Assembly (NCBI GenBank): GCA_029962745.1
Contig: CM057165.1
Coordinates: forward strand, 19,381,226-19,445,225
From: Echinometra lucunter
Lineage: Eukaryota; Echinodermata; Echinoidea; Camarodonta; Echinometridae
Length of the DNA: 64,000 bases
Direction: 5' to 3'
Below the pieces are notes generated by a model, which was not told the DNA's origin, ran no database searches, and saw only the letters and a list, made by a program, of their open reading frames with translations. Shown here piece after piece: positions 46,331 to 58,262 of the stretch (its first letter is position 1; every line of letters starts with the position of its first letter). Made by a program: the position numbers and the translations under genes.

Positions 46331-48040
46331 TTCCACAAAGTTTTGTCGTTTCTGGTCATTCATGAATATTCATGAGTGAGAAATATTTGACGTAAGAACA
46401 CGTCTTGTTCTGGTCTTTAAAAAGACGTAAAAAGGTGATAAATAATTGACGTAAAATATATGTCATACTATGGTCAAACAAAAGGTGCCAAAATTTTGGT
46501 CATATTATAAAGACGTCATATTGACGTCGTAAAATAGTACTCTATACGACGTATGACGTGTGGACCAGTTTACGACCAGTTTATGACGTCTTAAAGACGT
46601 CAGTCTGCTATCGGAGATGGTGAGAGACAACGAGAAAGAGAGAGGGGGGAGGAAGAGGGTGAGAAAGGAGATGACAAAGAGAAAGAAAGTTATACGTAAC
46701 GTATAGAGAAAGAGAGAGAGAGAGAGCAGAGAGAAGAATAAAATAAAGACAGATAATTATATACTGACTGGAAGAGACATAGAGGGAGAGAAAGTACAGA
46801 AATGAAAAGCATAAGGAAATAAAGACAGCAGATTGAGAGAGAGAGATAGAGAGAGGGAGAGAGAAAACTATTTTTCAAATTTCGGTTCCTAGACTCTGTC
46901 CACACTAGTACCAAAATAAAGTTGACGTAACCATTCGCAGAAACTTGAATACGTTTTTAACAACATGAAAAATGCCAGCTCAAGAATAAAGCATCATAGA
47001 AAACTGTTTGCAATCACTTGGGTGAGCATTTTGAAATGACGAGCTGATGAAATGACACCCTTTCACGTCTGCCCATCCAAGAGTACAATGTCCAATGGAA
47101 TCGAATTTTGACATTCTTTGAATAGGCAGATTTGGAGGACGAAACGCCCCTTCCCATAAAAAAAGGAAGTTAAAACACACACACACACACACACACATTT
47201 CGTCGGGGATAAAATGTTCAAGCCCAGTTGACCGAAGGCCCACGAGACTGAATTAGTCACACGAGACCGAAGGCCCGCGAGACCGCAAAGTCACAAGCGC
47301 AGTCAATACACGGCTCTGGCCAATTATTCCAATCTCCCTACATGACCATGATGACTGTAATTGTAAAAAGGGCTGATAATTCAAATGGGAGTGTTATCGA
47401 ATATTTTTTGTGTGAATTGGTGTCAATTCTGTAAATTGTCATTTTATTTTTTTAAAAATATCAAAATTTGTCAGCTTTTCCCTTCCCTTTACACCAAAAA
47501 TAGCCTGGAGGGAGCCGAGATGGCCAAAGTCATGTCCGTGGAAAAACGTCGCCCTTGCCTTTTCTGATGATTTCCCCCCATCCCTTCCCCCCACCCCCCG
47601 AGGATTTGACATGTTCACTAGATCAGTTTACCAATTTCATGCTTACTTGTTACAAAAATTTTTGGTGATAGTTCGAAAGCTTAACAGAGGAATACCCGGC
47701 ATAGCGACAGTTAATGTATACTAAATGAAATCCATCGACTGAAATGCTATCATCCATTACAGATTAAATGAATAGAATAGTTAGTAACCAGGGGTTTCCA
47801 CAAGAAACATGCACAAATTGATATGCCTTTTAAAGCCTAAATAGGTCTATTGTGGAGTAAATCAATTGTGACCGTATAAATATGCACACTTCCTGCAAGC
47901 TCTCAACATGCATGGTTTTCCCCCGATTTCCCAAAATAACAATGAATAATGATCTCATCTTTTAATGAACTGAAAACCCTGCCCATTTCTTTTGTTATCA
48001 TAATCGTTTCGGCTCGGATCGTTTCATCTTTCTTTTTCTT

Positions 48041-48078
<38 letters not shown>
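48041..48078. repeat. (CT)n microsatellite
   Basis: An uninterrupted CT run of about 38 bp. Confidence 0.9.
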
Positions 48079-48079
<1 letters not shown>

Positions 48080-48139
48080 GCTCTACAGCATTACCTCAAA
48101 TGACGTATCGTTTGCAAATAGTCGCTCATAGCAAAGAAT

Positions 48140-48921
48140 AAACACAACAACAAAAGTAACTCCCCCTAATTCAAAATAGCATAACTTTTTAACGAAAAAG
48201 TTTTGAGGAAAATGATTTGGCAGGAGTGTTCTACAATTATTGACTAACTGCTGTGTGAAAATGAGATTGATTTGTCAAGTCATGCATAAGTGAGCAGACA
48301 TTAAAGGCAAAATTGTCACTTTTCAAAAGTCACAAGAGTCATTTTAGGGGTCTGTGAAACAAAAATTTGGCGATTTTGGTTTATTCCATTGCTTGACCCT
48401 GTCACGCCTATCCCTGATGCTTTTCATATTTATCAGAGTGGGGTGAACACATTTTGCTGCAAAAAAGTGATGTTCAGCTCTTCTAAAACTACAAAAGCCA
48501 TTCAGTTTATGGAAAGAATTGCCATCAACCAGTATGAGTCAGCACATATGTGAAAATACTGGTTTGTCGTTTTCCGGCATTAAACAGTAAATTTCTAGCA
48601 TTTCTTGCTTCATCGTTAAAAATGTGCTCACAAAATCACGACACAACCATGATAAACGTTAACAGCACTTAAACATACCCCAGAAAAAGCTTGTTTCACA
48701 ACCCCCCAAAATGACTCTTGTGACTTTTGAAAAGTGACATTTTTGCCTTTAGTCTCTGCTTACTCATGCATGACTTGACCATCAATCTCATTTTTACGCA
48801 GAAGTTAGGCAATAAGTGTAGGAACAGCCCCGCCAAATTATTTTGCTTAAAAGTTCTTAGTTAAAAAGTTGTGCTATTTTGAATTAGGTGGAGGGGAGTT
48901 GCTTTTTTTGTTGTGTTTATT
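48140..48921. repeat. Long foldback element with about 220-bp arms
   Basis: The left arm runs from AACACAACAACAAAAGTAAC to GTCATTTTAGGGGTCTGTGA. The right arm returns from CCCCAAAATGACTCTTGTGA to GCTTTTTTTGTTGTGTTT. Motifs pair in mirrored order: CTAATTCAAAATAGCATAAC, GATTTGGC, AAGTCATGCAT, CACTTTTCAAAAGTCACAAG. About 330 bp of unique sequence lies between the arms. No reading frame of note is present. Confidence 0.8.
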
Positions 48922-50370
48922 TACGAAGAACTCTCAGTACCGAAATAAAGCACGCGTACGTATTTTAGTATTTTAATCCAATGTCTTTGCTCACAGTGCT
49001 TAAGTGAGTCGCATCATGCATGCATGGTACTTGGTATTTAGTTTCAGGGATCGGTTTTTACAATAATTCTACAGCCCTCCCCCCCCCCCCCCTCCTCGAA
49101 ACCGAGGACCTTTGTTTTGTTTCGTTTGTTTGTTTGCTTGTTGCATGTTTTTGTTGTTGTTTTTGTTTGCTTATCAACGAATTTGGAGGGTAAAGTAGAC
49201 ACCTGAAAATGCAGAGGACTCCTTTTTTCATTTTTTTTTTTTTTTGCTTCTCAGCAAATATTTTCACGTAAAACAGGCACCTGAAAATGCCGACCGCCCC
49301 CTGCCCCCCCCCCCCCCCCCCCCCTTTGAGAAATGCTGGATCCGGCCCTGTTCCAAGTTGAATCGATGACTTGGGAGACTAAAAGGCAACGAATGCTAAA
49401 TACCCAAATTTCAAAGCAAAATATCCACTGAACTAAAAAAAAAAAAAAGAAAAGTAAACCACGTTTGCATTTTATTGGGACGGGGCATCAGAAGTGCAAG
49501 GGGAAACAAAAGCTATTCATGAGGCACCTCTATTACTTCGGGTGTGATGCACAAGGTTCATTTTTCATGTCTGTTGCTAACCTAACCTGTCCTACTTTGG
49601 CAAAAGAAAACAAGTTTAATATCAACCAAATTTGAGTTATTGATATTTCATATTATTTTACCTAGCGTGCTCTTCTTCCGGGCCGAACGTTATGCATGAA
49701 CAGTCATCCTGCTATGAGATATGTTAGGCAAGACATCATGGTATTGCACTGACATCAGTGTAAATGACAGACACATTTTGCTCTTTTACAAGAAAGGTCA
49801 CTTTGGTGTCACTTGTTTCCCTTTGCCAAATTAGGGCAATTAAGGCTGTATTTTCCCACGATCGGGAATCTGTCCGGAGATGCAGACTCCCTCCACCCCC
49901 CCCCCCTTCCCACCATTCAAATACAAGCTAATGATTTCAATGGCAAGTACGTGTATAAAGCTATTTTTTCTCTCATAATTACGAGAACGGACCAAATCTA
50001 AGATTTTTTTTTTTTTTTTATTTCTGATGATTGTATTAAGGAAATAGCCCTATACTTGACTGGGAACTCTATGAGACACTCCAAAAAAAAAAAAAAAATT
50101 AAAAAATAAAAAATGATACATTTTGATGTCAATATAGTATTTTCATAACACCATGATAAATTATTACGTGAAGGATATCAAAATCACTAAATATCCATAA
50201 TGATGATATTAGTATATTGACAATTTATATAAAGAGCATACCCATTACACATGATCTGGAAAAAGGTATTACGAGTATACAATTAAATCAGGATCTAGAA
50301 GCACCGTGACGAAATTGAGTTGAAAAATATACACAAGAAGAGCAATAATACACTGTGGGTGAATATTTTA
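48922..50370. other. Intergenic, no gene seen; possible hAT-like remnant
   Basis: C-runs at 49079-49092 and 49306-49324 bracket low-complexity sequence, and GGATCCGGCCCTG at about 49340-49352 resembles a hAT-type terminus (CAGGGCCGGATCC). A convincing left end and target duplication were not found. The rest has no recognisable feature. Confidence 0.4.
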
Positions 50371-50596
50371 TGAACAACATCAAATTAATTGAACACAGTT
50401 TTTGAACAATTGAGTTTTTTAGCTAATACTAGTAAAGAGATTACATAAGAGGCTGTGGTATAGCTGTAGCGGTACAATGAATAACATCAAATTAATGGAA
50501 CACAGCTTTTGAACAAGTGAGTTTTTAGCTAAGGCTTGAAAGAGTTTAAAGTTTATATGCACTTAAGAGGCTGTGGTATAGCTGTAGCGGTACAAC
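50371..50596 (+). repeat. Two-copy tandem duplication, about 105-120-bp unit
   Basis: Copy 1 (50371-50476) and copy 2 (50477-50596) both run AACATCAAATTAATKGAACA, TTTGAACAAKTGAGTTTTTA, AAGAGGCTGTGGTATAGCTG and TAGCGGTACAA. Copy 2 carries an extra stretch before the last block. Confidence 0.8.
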
Positions 50597-51478
50597 ACGG
50601 GAAAAATCCATTTTGCATAGTTACATCCGATAAGTCTTCCGATATAGGATTATGTTTCAGATATTATCATCCGCTTGACAAAAACCACTGGTAGGATTGA
50701 GACAAAATTAGCAGGGTCGAATTTCATCGATGAGAAAATTAACACTGAGCGAACAGGAAACAGTTTAAAAAAAAAAGGTTTATCAACGGAACTGGAAAAA
50801 GAAAGAAAAACATAACAACGTATAATCATAATCATGGACGAACATTTGTGTTGGGACTTGAAGGGGATGCATCCAAATTCCCTGACAAGCAAACATAAAA
50901 ACAAGAACAAACAAATAAACCTACTAACAAACACGCAACCACACAAAGAAAAGGGAAGGGGCCCGACCAAAATACCCCCCCAAAAAAAAAAAAAAAAAAA
51001 TACATAAATAAATAAATAAAAAGAAATAAATAAATGAATACAATAAAAAATAATTTAAAAAAAAAGAAATAAAAATAAAAAATGAGGCGAGCCGAAGAAA
51101 GTTTGGAGGAGGGGACAAGAAACAATGAATTATTTTAAAGGTTTTCCCGGTCAGTTTTATAATTTTGTCATTCAAGTTCATATTCCAAGCATTCATTTTC
51201 CCGCATTTCACAATAGCAGCAACGAATCGGCTTTCAAATTCAAAATCCGTCGTTCAGATTCACTTTCCAAGCAATCAATAAATTGTTCATTTGTATCATT
51301 CAAATTTAAACTAGGAGCATGATTTTTGAGCATTGAGCATTTAAATTCATTTCAAGCCGGCGACGGAATCTCGTTGATCATTCCTATTCGTGAAAAGGCA
51401 ACCATCATGACCATGTTCCAAATAAGTGCATTCAATTGTAAAGAATTTTTGCATTTAGTTAGCTTTGGGTCTATCAGG
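50597..51478. other. Intergenic, no gene seen
   Basis: AT-rich, with poly-A and AAAT runs near 50984-51080. The overlapping Phe-rich minus frames are produced by those runs. Confidence 0.5.
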
Positions 51479-51978
51479 NNNNNNNNNNNNNNNNNNNNNN
51501 NNNNNNNNNNNNNNNNNNNNNNNNNNNNNNNNNNNNNNNNNNNNNNNNNNNNNNNNNNNNNNNNNNNNNNNNNNNNNNNNNNNNNNNNNNNNNNNNNNNN
51601 NNNNNNNNNNNNNNNNNNNNNNNNNNNNNNNNNNNNNNNNNNNNNNNNNNNNNNNNNNNNNNNNNNNNNNNNNNNNNNNNNNNNNNNNNNNNNNNNNNNN
51701 NNNNNNNNNNNNNNNNNNNNNNNNNNNNNNNNNNNNNNNNNNNNNNNNNNNNNNNNNNNNNNNNNNNNNNNNNNNNNNNNNNNNNNNNNNNNNNNNNNNN
51801 NNNNNNNNNNNNNNNNNNNNNNNNNNNNNNNNNNNNNNNNNNNNNNNNNNNNNNNNNNNNNNNNNNNNNNNNNNNNNNNNNNNNNNNNNNNNNNNNNNNN
51901 NNNNNNNNNNNNNNNNNNNNNNNNNNNNNNNNNNNNNNNNNNNNNNNNNNNNNNNNNNNNNNNNNNNNNNNNNNNNNN
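51479..51978. other. Assembly gap, exactly 500 N
   Basis: A round-number run of N, so the true size is unknown. Reading frames spanning it are meaningless. Confidence 0.99.
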
Positions 51979-52465
51979 AAAAAGTCAGTATGCGTAAATT
52001 GGCATAGATGGCGCAGTTTTACTATTTGAGAGAGCATCATGGAACCCATCATCTAAAGTTAGCTTGCAAGTAGAACGTGTATTATCATTCACATATTCTT
52101 ATGCATTTCCTCCTCGATGCATTAGGAGAACAAACAAAGAATGAAGAGTAAATTACGACAGAACTTTATTTTAAAAATATCATTGTAAGATCAGTCCTTA
52201 TGCAACAATGCAACAACGAAATATATTATCATTCATAAAATAATATTTATTTTTGTCACCACCATTGTTATCGCTATAATTGATATTATTAATGTTCATT
52301 CTTGTTACAATTATTTGTTGTCTTGTTATCAATATTACTATATCTATTACTATAATTATTATTGTTTTATAATTCACGTAATGTACGTGTCATATAATTG
52401 TGCACTGATTTGTAGGCCTCTCTTTGATTTCTTTTCAAAATTGTTATGAACTGACTGTTTTTGTT

Positions 52466-52499
<34 letters not shown>

Positions 52500-53985
52500 A
52501 CATATCATCATTATTACCATCATTATGAAAATGATGGTGATTGTAATCATTATCAATATCATCGTCTATTTATTATTATGATGATTATTTACATCATCAC
52601 TATTGTAATGATCATCAGCATGCATCATAATCATCATAAATATTGCAAATAGTTGTAAAACAAAACTATATTATACCTACGAAATTCTTATTTTAAAAAA
52701 AGGGCAACTCGTTCTATTATCTTTAGTCCTAAGATTATAAGAAGATCACTATGAAAAACTGCCTTAATAGTTGCATCATATGTTCGATCTGGGACAAAAG
52801 AAATTAGCTGATGCAATTTCCTCCTTTTTAACATATCGAACTTAACTGTATAAAACGATTTTTCATTATGAAATGTTACCTGTGATGTCATTGGTGTGAT
52901 TTTGACCATGTAACAGTTATTTTCAAATTATGGGCCTAATTCTAAAAAAAAAGAGAGAGATGTAATAACTTATTTGACGTTTTTATAAAGTTTCATAAAA
53001 TTTCATAATCTTGACTGCTGACGTTCCATGCAGTGGGCGTGGCAATATTTTCTTCGAACACGTGGCTTTGTTTGTATGTTATGAGAGCGTACCTCGACCT
53101 AGATCGATTTTTTGACCAATCGCAAGAGGGTATTGACAAATTATACAACTATTGGGGCGTAGCCGAGCCGAACATGTTGCATTATTACGCAACTCTCATC
53201 AGGTGGAAAACGTTTTTAGTGGGGTAAAATCCCAAAATCCAGGCGTAAAATTCACATAAAGCACAGGAAATTGACGAAAAAAAAAACAGCAGAAGAACAA
53301 CTTTTAAAATTACAAGCTAAGTCGAGGCTGCTACGTGATCAGAAGTAAAGCTCCAAGTCGACATTATATGGTCCACTTTAAGCGGGACACAATTCCACGA
53401 CAAAGCCGACAGCAGCAATACAGATACCGGTAGACCTACAGTGCTAGTGACCGGTGACAGTGCCTGTTCAGTGACAGTGCTAGGCCGAGTGCCAGAGATA
53501 GTGTTGGGACTGTAGATCCGCAGAGGCAAGGGTAGGTAAAAAGCAACATTTTCCCCCATAGACGTACGTCTAGACTAGTATGACCATAAAATTTTTGTAG
53601 TCATGCAGAGGTTGCGGATCACAAAAAATGAATGCACATACCCTGTGGCCACACCAGCTACAGTAGTGGTCAATGCGTATTGACCACTCACACGAAAGCA
53701 AGGTTATAACCTCACATATCTTCTTCTTCTTCTTCCTGTTGAGTGACCGCAATCAACTAACTGATTATTCTGTCACTAGCTGATTATTCTGTCACTTGAG
53801 TGCCAGCATGTGCAAACTTTTAAAGCATTTTTTGCACGATGTAACAATTCTGTAATTTACAAATCCCTACTGCAGAGAAGCTAATTTCATGTATGTTCAT
53901 TGTTTACTTGTGTACTGTGATTTCCTCTTCGATTTCGTGGTAGATGTCTTGATAATGCATGTCGCTCATTTTCTTGCTTCCACAG
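51979..53985. other. Upstream region of the SOUL gene; no coding exon recognised
   Basis: Contains a (CAT)n run at about 52467-52500. The region 53000-53600 is less AT-rich, with two long stretches of unique sequence and a CCAAT-type motif (GACCAATCGC near 53116), so it could hold the promoter and an untranslated first exon of the SOUL gene, whose acceptor AG is at 53984-53985. No start site can be fixed. Confidence 0.35.
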
Positions 53986-54083
53986 ATTATACAGATCCTA
54001 GTAGCAGAGGTTTACATTGACCAGATTGAAGGTCTTTTATGCATCAATCATCAACACTAGTCCATCACAACCAAGCTATCAAG

Positions 54084-57000
54084 ATGATGAGTGTTGTCAA
54101 ATATATGTTCAGCACACTTCAGATGCCCGAGTTTGAGCCACTCAAAACATATGATGTAAGCTGCTCTTTTTTTTTTTTTAGCTTTGCAAGACCATTTCAT
54201 AAAGGGAGGGGGTGTAAATGTAAAAAAATGAAACTTATTTTTGGGCACAAGGTTGTTGATAACTTTCCTAAAAGCAATCAAGCAAAAAAAGGGGGCTACA
54301 GATAAAAAAGACGAGGATTTATGATTTTCTGATATTTGCAGACAGCCTGCAGAAATGTGAAATTTGCTGAAAGAAGATTTTAAGGTATGAGTATCGTATC
54401 CCTGCACCAGGGTTCATCCTTCTATTTTATCGTTATTATTTACAAAATCCTAATTTAGTAAGTTGTATTTCACTAGACAAAATTAAAATCATCCCTCAAA
54501 GTCCCGTACCTTGATTCAGCGATTCAGCAGTGCCTCAGTCTTTGATATGGGTGATGGGATATTAGCGCCATTCTCTGCAAATTGCAGTGAACTTGATTTA
54601 ATCAATGCCATCAACCTTTGACAAATAATTATGTACTTTTCATTGTAGAAAGGATACGAGGAGAGAAGATATGCCCCATCTCGTTGGGTGTCCACATCTC
54701 TAGATCTCATGACGGCGGATGAACCAGTGGTCTCGAAGAAAGAGCGTCGCGATTCTTTCTTCAAGCTCTTTAACTACATTCAGGGAAACAATGAAGGCGG
54801 TGAGTAATAGGGAAAAGCTGGATTTTCTCCTGTACCTCTTTGCACCTGGTTAGGTAACTTGGCAAAATGGAGTGGAGCATAAAGATCGAAAAGAACGCAA
54901 ACTGCATATCGAGGGTTTAGTGCAACAAAGGGCTATCTGTGTTTTTGGCCATTTTGAAAAAACTAGCAATGACGTTATGTTGTAAACACAGGTTCAATGC
55001 AGATGGCCATAAGTACTTTGGGTGATGCCCTGCTGTAACAAAGTTTGCTGTAGAAACCATTATTACCAATGGTTCCCAGTCTCTTATTGATCATTTTTCG
55101 CTTTGGAGGATTCAGCATTGCGCACAACACATGGTTTATGCAACGTACCTGTTGTTCAAACATTGTCACTGTTGGGTGTCACATGTAAACCAGCCAGGTT
55201 AACTAGGGTTTTCGCAGGGTATGTGAATGATTTGCGAAGGATACAAATGTCGAAAAAGGGCAAAGTCCAACATTTGTATTTTAGGCACCAAAAGTTGGCG
55301 AGACGTGCACATGGATTCCGAAGCGTCGTCTGTTGTTTGTTTTTTTAGTTTGGCAGGTCTGAAATTTCTTGCGAATATTCCCAGCATCCCTCAAACAACT
55401 GACATTTCCGATGCATGCCCCATAAAAACTGGCCTTAATACACAAATAATGGCTGAAGTAACTGTAAGCTTCAAACAAAGGAATGAAAATTATGCCACGG
55501 ATACATGCTCCAGGTTTGCCTGAAAATCTTCACATAGCAGTGGCTTGTCAAAATTCAGTTAGCATTGCGAGAAGCCCCCTCTAAACTCGATGACCGGTCA
55601 ACTTTAAAATGTGGTTAATTTTTTATTAGTTTCAACTTTCATCAGACAGGGCTCTAGTAAGAACAATTTCATGTAGAGACATATTGGTGCAGTGGTTTGT
55701 ACTCTGGCTCTAAAACAGGAGGTTACAGATTCAAATCTTAACCTGAAATACGTAAGCACTGAATTATTTGTGTGTTTGACATCTGCATTAATTGACTTTT
55801 TACCGCTAACATTTACATGATGTTAACCAGTTAACGCCTGTGCTTCTAGACACCAGGGCTTTGGTCTCTGGTTATGGCATTTTAACCAAATCAAACTATA
55901 TTTCATGGGTTAATTTCTTGTCTGTGCTGAGCATTTTAAGAAGAAAAATATGTTGCAGTTGTTTCAATATGGATTTTTTTTCCTGTAAGTTTTACTGATA
56001 TTCCAAAATCAGTTGGAAACAATATTGTCATGCATCTGCAGGTTATATGGGCTACTGATGATTTATGACATGATCTACTGTTATAGCCAGCACTTGGATG
56101 ACTATACTTTTTGTAACTCCTTTTTCCCTCATAATTCCTTTTTTTTTCTAAAATGTTATTCAATCGCAGATAACAAGATTGAGATGACTGCTCCTGTAGC
56201 CAGACAATACATTCCTGGGCAGGGCCCTGCATGCGAGACCAAATACACCATGTCATTTTTTGTTCCCAGAGAGTTTAGTGAGAATACCCCCAAACCAAAA
56301 GCTGCAGATGTTTTTATCAGCGATCTACCGGCCATGACGGTCTTTGTCAAGTAAGTGAAAGCCATGTTAATTATGTGGGAGGTCACCCTCATAAATCTTA
56401 ACTTTAATGCAATGATTACACTTCTAGAAGTGTCGTTTATTCAGGACTTTTCTAATTTTTTGTATGGTAGGGTATCTTCAAAGTGAGAACTGTATCATAA
56501 GTTCATAGAAGATGTTGTAAACCATCTACTTTTAAAAACTGATGCAAATAAGCTTTCCATTTTTAAAAGGTTATGGCAGAGGGCTTATAGGGGAGGGCAG
56601 AAAACACAGTTGCATGTTACATTGGCTCCCTTTGCATTTAACTCAATGATCTGTCTGTCATTATATACAAAAATGTTAATTAACTATGCTAATATCTAAT
56701 TTCATTTTGCTGCATAGTTTTGTATGCACTTACTGTACCATTTCATCTCTGAATGGGCCATAAGGTTGTTATCAAATGCTACTGGGTAGAATGTCATGCG
56801 TTATCCATCATGTAAATTTATGTGTTCTTTTTATCCCCTTTCAATGTATCGTTTTCATGGGCATTGTAATTCCCTGAATATCAGTTAAATCTCATTATTA
56901 GTCTGCTTTGGAAGTGGGTCACTCTGCATGACACTACAGCTTTGCATTTGCACTTCTCCCTTATTTTGAGTGAGGGCATTGCTTTGTCAAATTAATTTAT

Positions 57001-57542
57001 CCTAGGATTTTAGACCAAATGCTTGTAGTAAGGCTTCAGCCTAGTTTACATATGTAGTTTGAATTTAGAATCAAGTGCTCACTCAAGATTTGAGCACGTT
57101 TAAAGATGTGCAGTTTTTCTCAAATTCTCAATGTTCTTCCAGGAAATTCGGTGGCTTTGCAGATGATGAGAAGTACTTCGAAGAGATGAAGAAGTTTACT
57201 TCAATCCTGGAAGGAGATGGCCACAGGGTCAAGGATGATGTCTACTACTTCGCTGGCTATGACAGTCCATACAAGCTGATCAACCGTAGAAACGAGGTTT
57301 GGCTGGTCAAGGATTCTGAGGACAATCAACACTCTCATTTAACGGTTCCTGCAGGAGAAAGTGGAATGGTTTCAGCAGGAAGTGCCTCTCCAGGTGAAGG
57401 CCATCAGAGTAGTCCTGAGCAAGGAGGAGAAGGAAAGGAGGTTCCTGCAGGGGCAGTAGGTGGAGCAGATGCTGCAGAGGGTGCAACTGCAGGTGCCTTT
57501 GAAGATCTTAAAGAGGATCCCATTCAAACGGGCATGGACTAG
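54084..57542 (+). CDS. SOUL family heme-binding protein (HEBP-like) with long C-terminal tail
   Basis: There are four exons: 54084-54155, 54649-54799, 56170-56350 and 57143-57542, giving 804 nt or 267 residues plus TAG. Introns are GT-AG and phases 0, 1 and 2 join cleanly. The SOUL domain spans about residues 20-191, with YEERRYAPSRWVSTS, FKLFNYIQGNNEG, KIEMTAPVARQY, MSFFVPREF, DLPAMTVFVKKFGGF, YYFAGYDSPYKLINRRNEVW, the same order as vertebrate HEBP1/HEBP2. Those bind heme or porphyrin in the cytosol; the actual ligand residues here are not certain. No signal peptide is evident. Residues 192-267 form a Gly/Ala/Glu/Ser-rich tail absent from typical HEBPs. The start at 54084 has A at -3; an in-frame Met at 54039 (282 residues) has a weaker context and is preceded by in-frame stops. 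An AG acceptor at 53984-53985 suggests an upstream untranslated exon. Confidence 0.92.
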
Positions 57543-57905
57543 AGAATTGTAGCTCAACTCACTTTGATTTATTCTTGAGAATATGGCACTTGTTGCCCTG
57601 AAGGGCACTACTGCATCCAGAGACCAAGCTTTCTCAGAGAAATTATATGAAACAGGGATGGACAAAAAGACAATGGCGCAACTCTTGTTGATTTTCAGAA
57701 AGATGCCTTTGGTCCGTATTCAGAGTGCAACTGCTTCTGAATGTCAAACTTTTTTTTCATAGAACTCAAATGAAACAGGGATGTCAAACAAAGATGATAC
57801 TGCAACTCCATCAATTTGAAAAAAAAAAGAAAATTGGGCCTTATTCAGGATGCAGCTGCTTTTGCAGAGAATGGAAATAAAACAGGCATGGACTAAAACA
57901 GGGTA
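57525..57905 (+). repeat. Degenerate tandem repeat spanning the SOUL stop codon and 3' UTR
   Basis: The segment AAACGGGCATGGACTAGAGA at the end of the coding region recurs as AAACAGGGATGGACAAAAAG (57650), AAACAGGGATGTCAAACAAA (57773) and AAACAGGCATGGACTAAAAC (about 57881). Each is followed by a GCAACTC- or CTGCTT-type block, with a period of about 108-123 bp. The last codons of the protein are thus the first repeat unit. An AATAAA at about 57876 could serve polyadenylation. Confidence 0.75.
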
Positions 57906-58202
57906 TTATCTTGGGAAACAATCTAAGTTCTTTTAGATATTGCATGTCTACAATTTTAGTGATTGACCACTGAGAAAACGTGGTGTTTATCTGCTGGATA
58001 TCTCTGTGAGCCTGTGGGAGTCAGGCCCTCTCCATAACATGTAGATTGTCTTCATTTCAAAGATGAGTATTTGTTACTGCCAAATTATCAAAGTATTTGT
58101 ATGCATTGAAGCATTTTGTAGGAAAAGTGAATTTATTGTGTGAAAAAATGTTTGTGGTTTTACTGTATTATGTTACACTTGTGTGCTACAGTGGAAACTC
58201 AG

Positions 58203-58262
58203 TATAAATCAAATCAAATCAAATCAAATCAAATTTTATTGATATTCAATATCTGATATTGA
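58203..58262 (-). mobile_element. Retroposon 3' tail, (TTTGA)n type
   Basis: The minus strand reads AATATCAATAAAATTTGATT followed by repeated TTTGA, the usual 3' end of L2/CR1-like elements. No RT sequence remains next to it. A C/G-run and a CTTTGGAACGG-repeat segment follow to about 58800. Confidence 0.45.

Larger units (their letters stand above)
44936..46614. mobile_element. ACGTC-rich composite element, left end lost (unit B)
   Basis: Paralogue of the right and inner parts of 21863-24380, ending in GTCTGCTATCGG. The left terminus and the THAP-bearing insert are absent. It carries the split RTE-like tail. Confidence 0.55.
25994..47770. repeat. Unit B of the 18-kb direct tandem duplication
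   Basis: It follows unit A without spacer: the A end ...CAGATGAAATG is joined to the B start AAAGGAACAAGTG. It ends at CATTACAGATTAAATG (about 47770). It is longer than A because of insertions (LINE, hAT-like elements, L2-like insert) despite the loss of exons 3-6. Intron, MITE and 3'-flank blocks keep the order and orientation of unit A throughout. Confidence 0.93.

Noticed and set aside
51326..52052. Frames of about 180-223 codons
   Set aside because: They consist mostly of N from the assembly gap.
55685..55800. tRNA-like segment in intron 2 of the SOUL gene (TGGTGCAGTGG ... GATTCAAATC)
   Set aside because: It resembles a decayed SINE head, but the stems do not form. Too degenerate to annotate.
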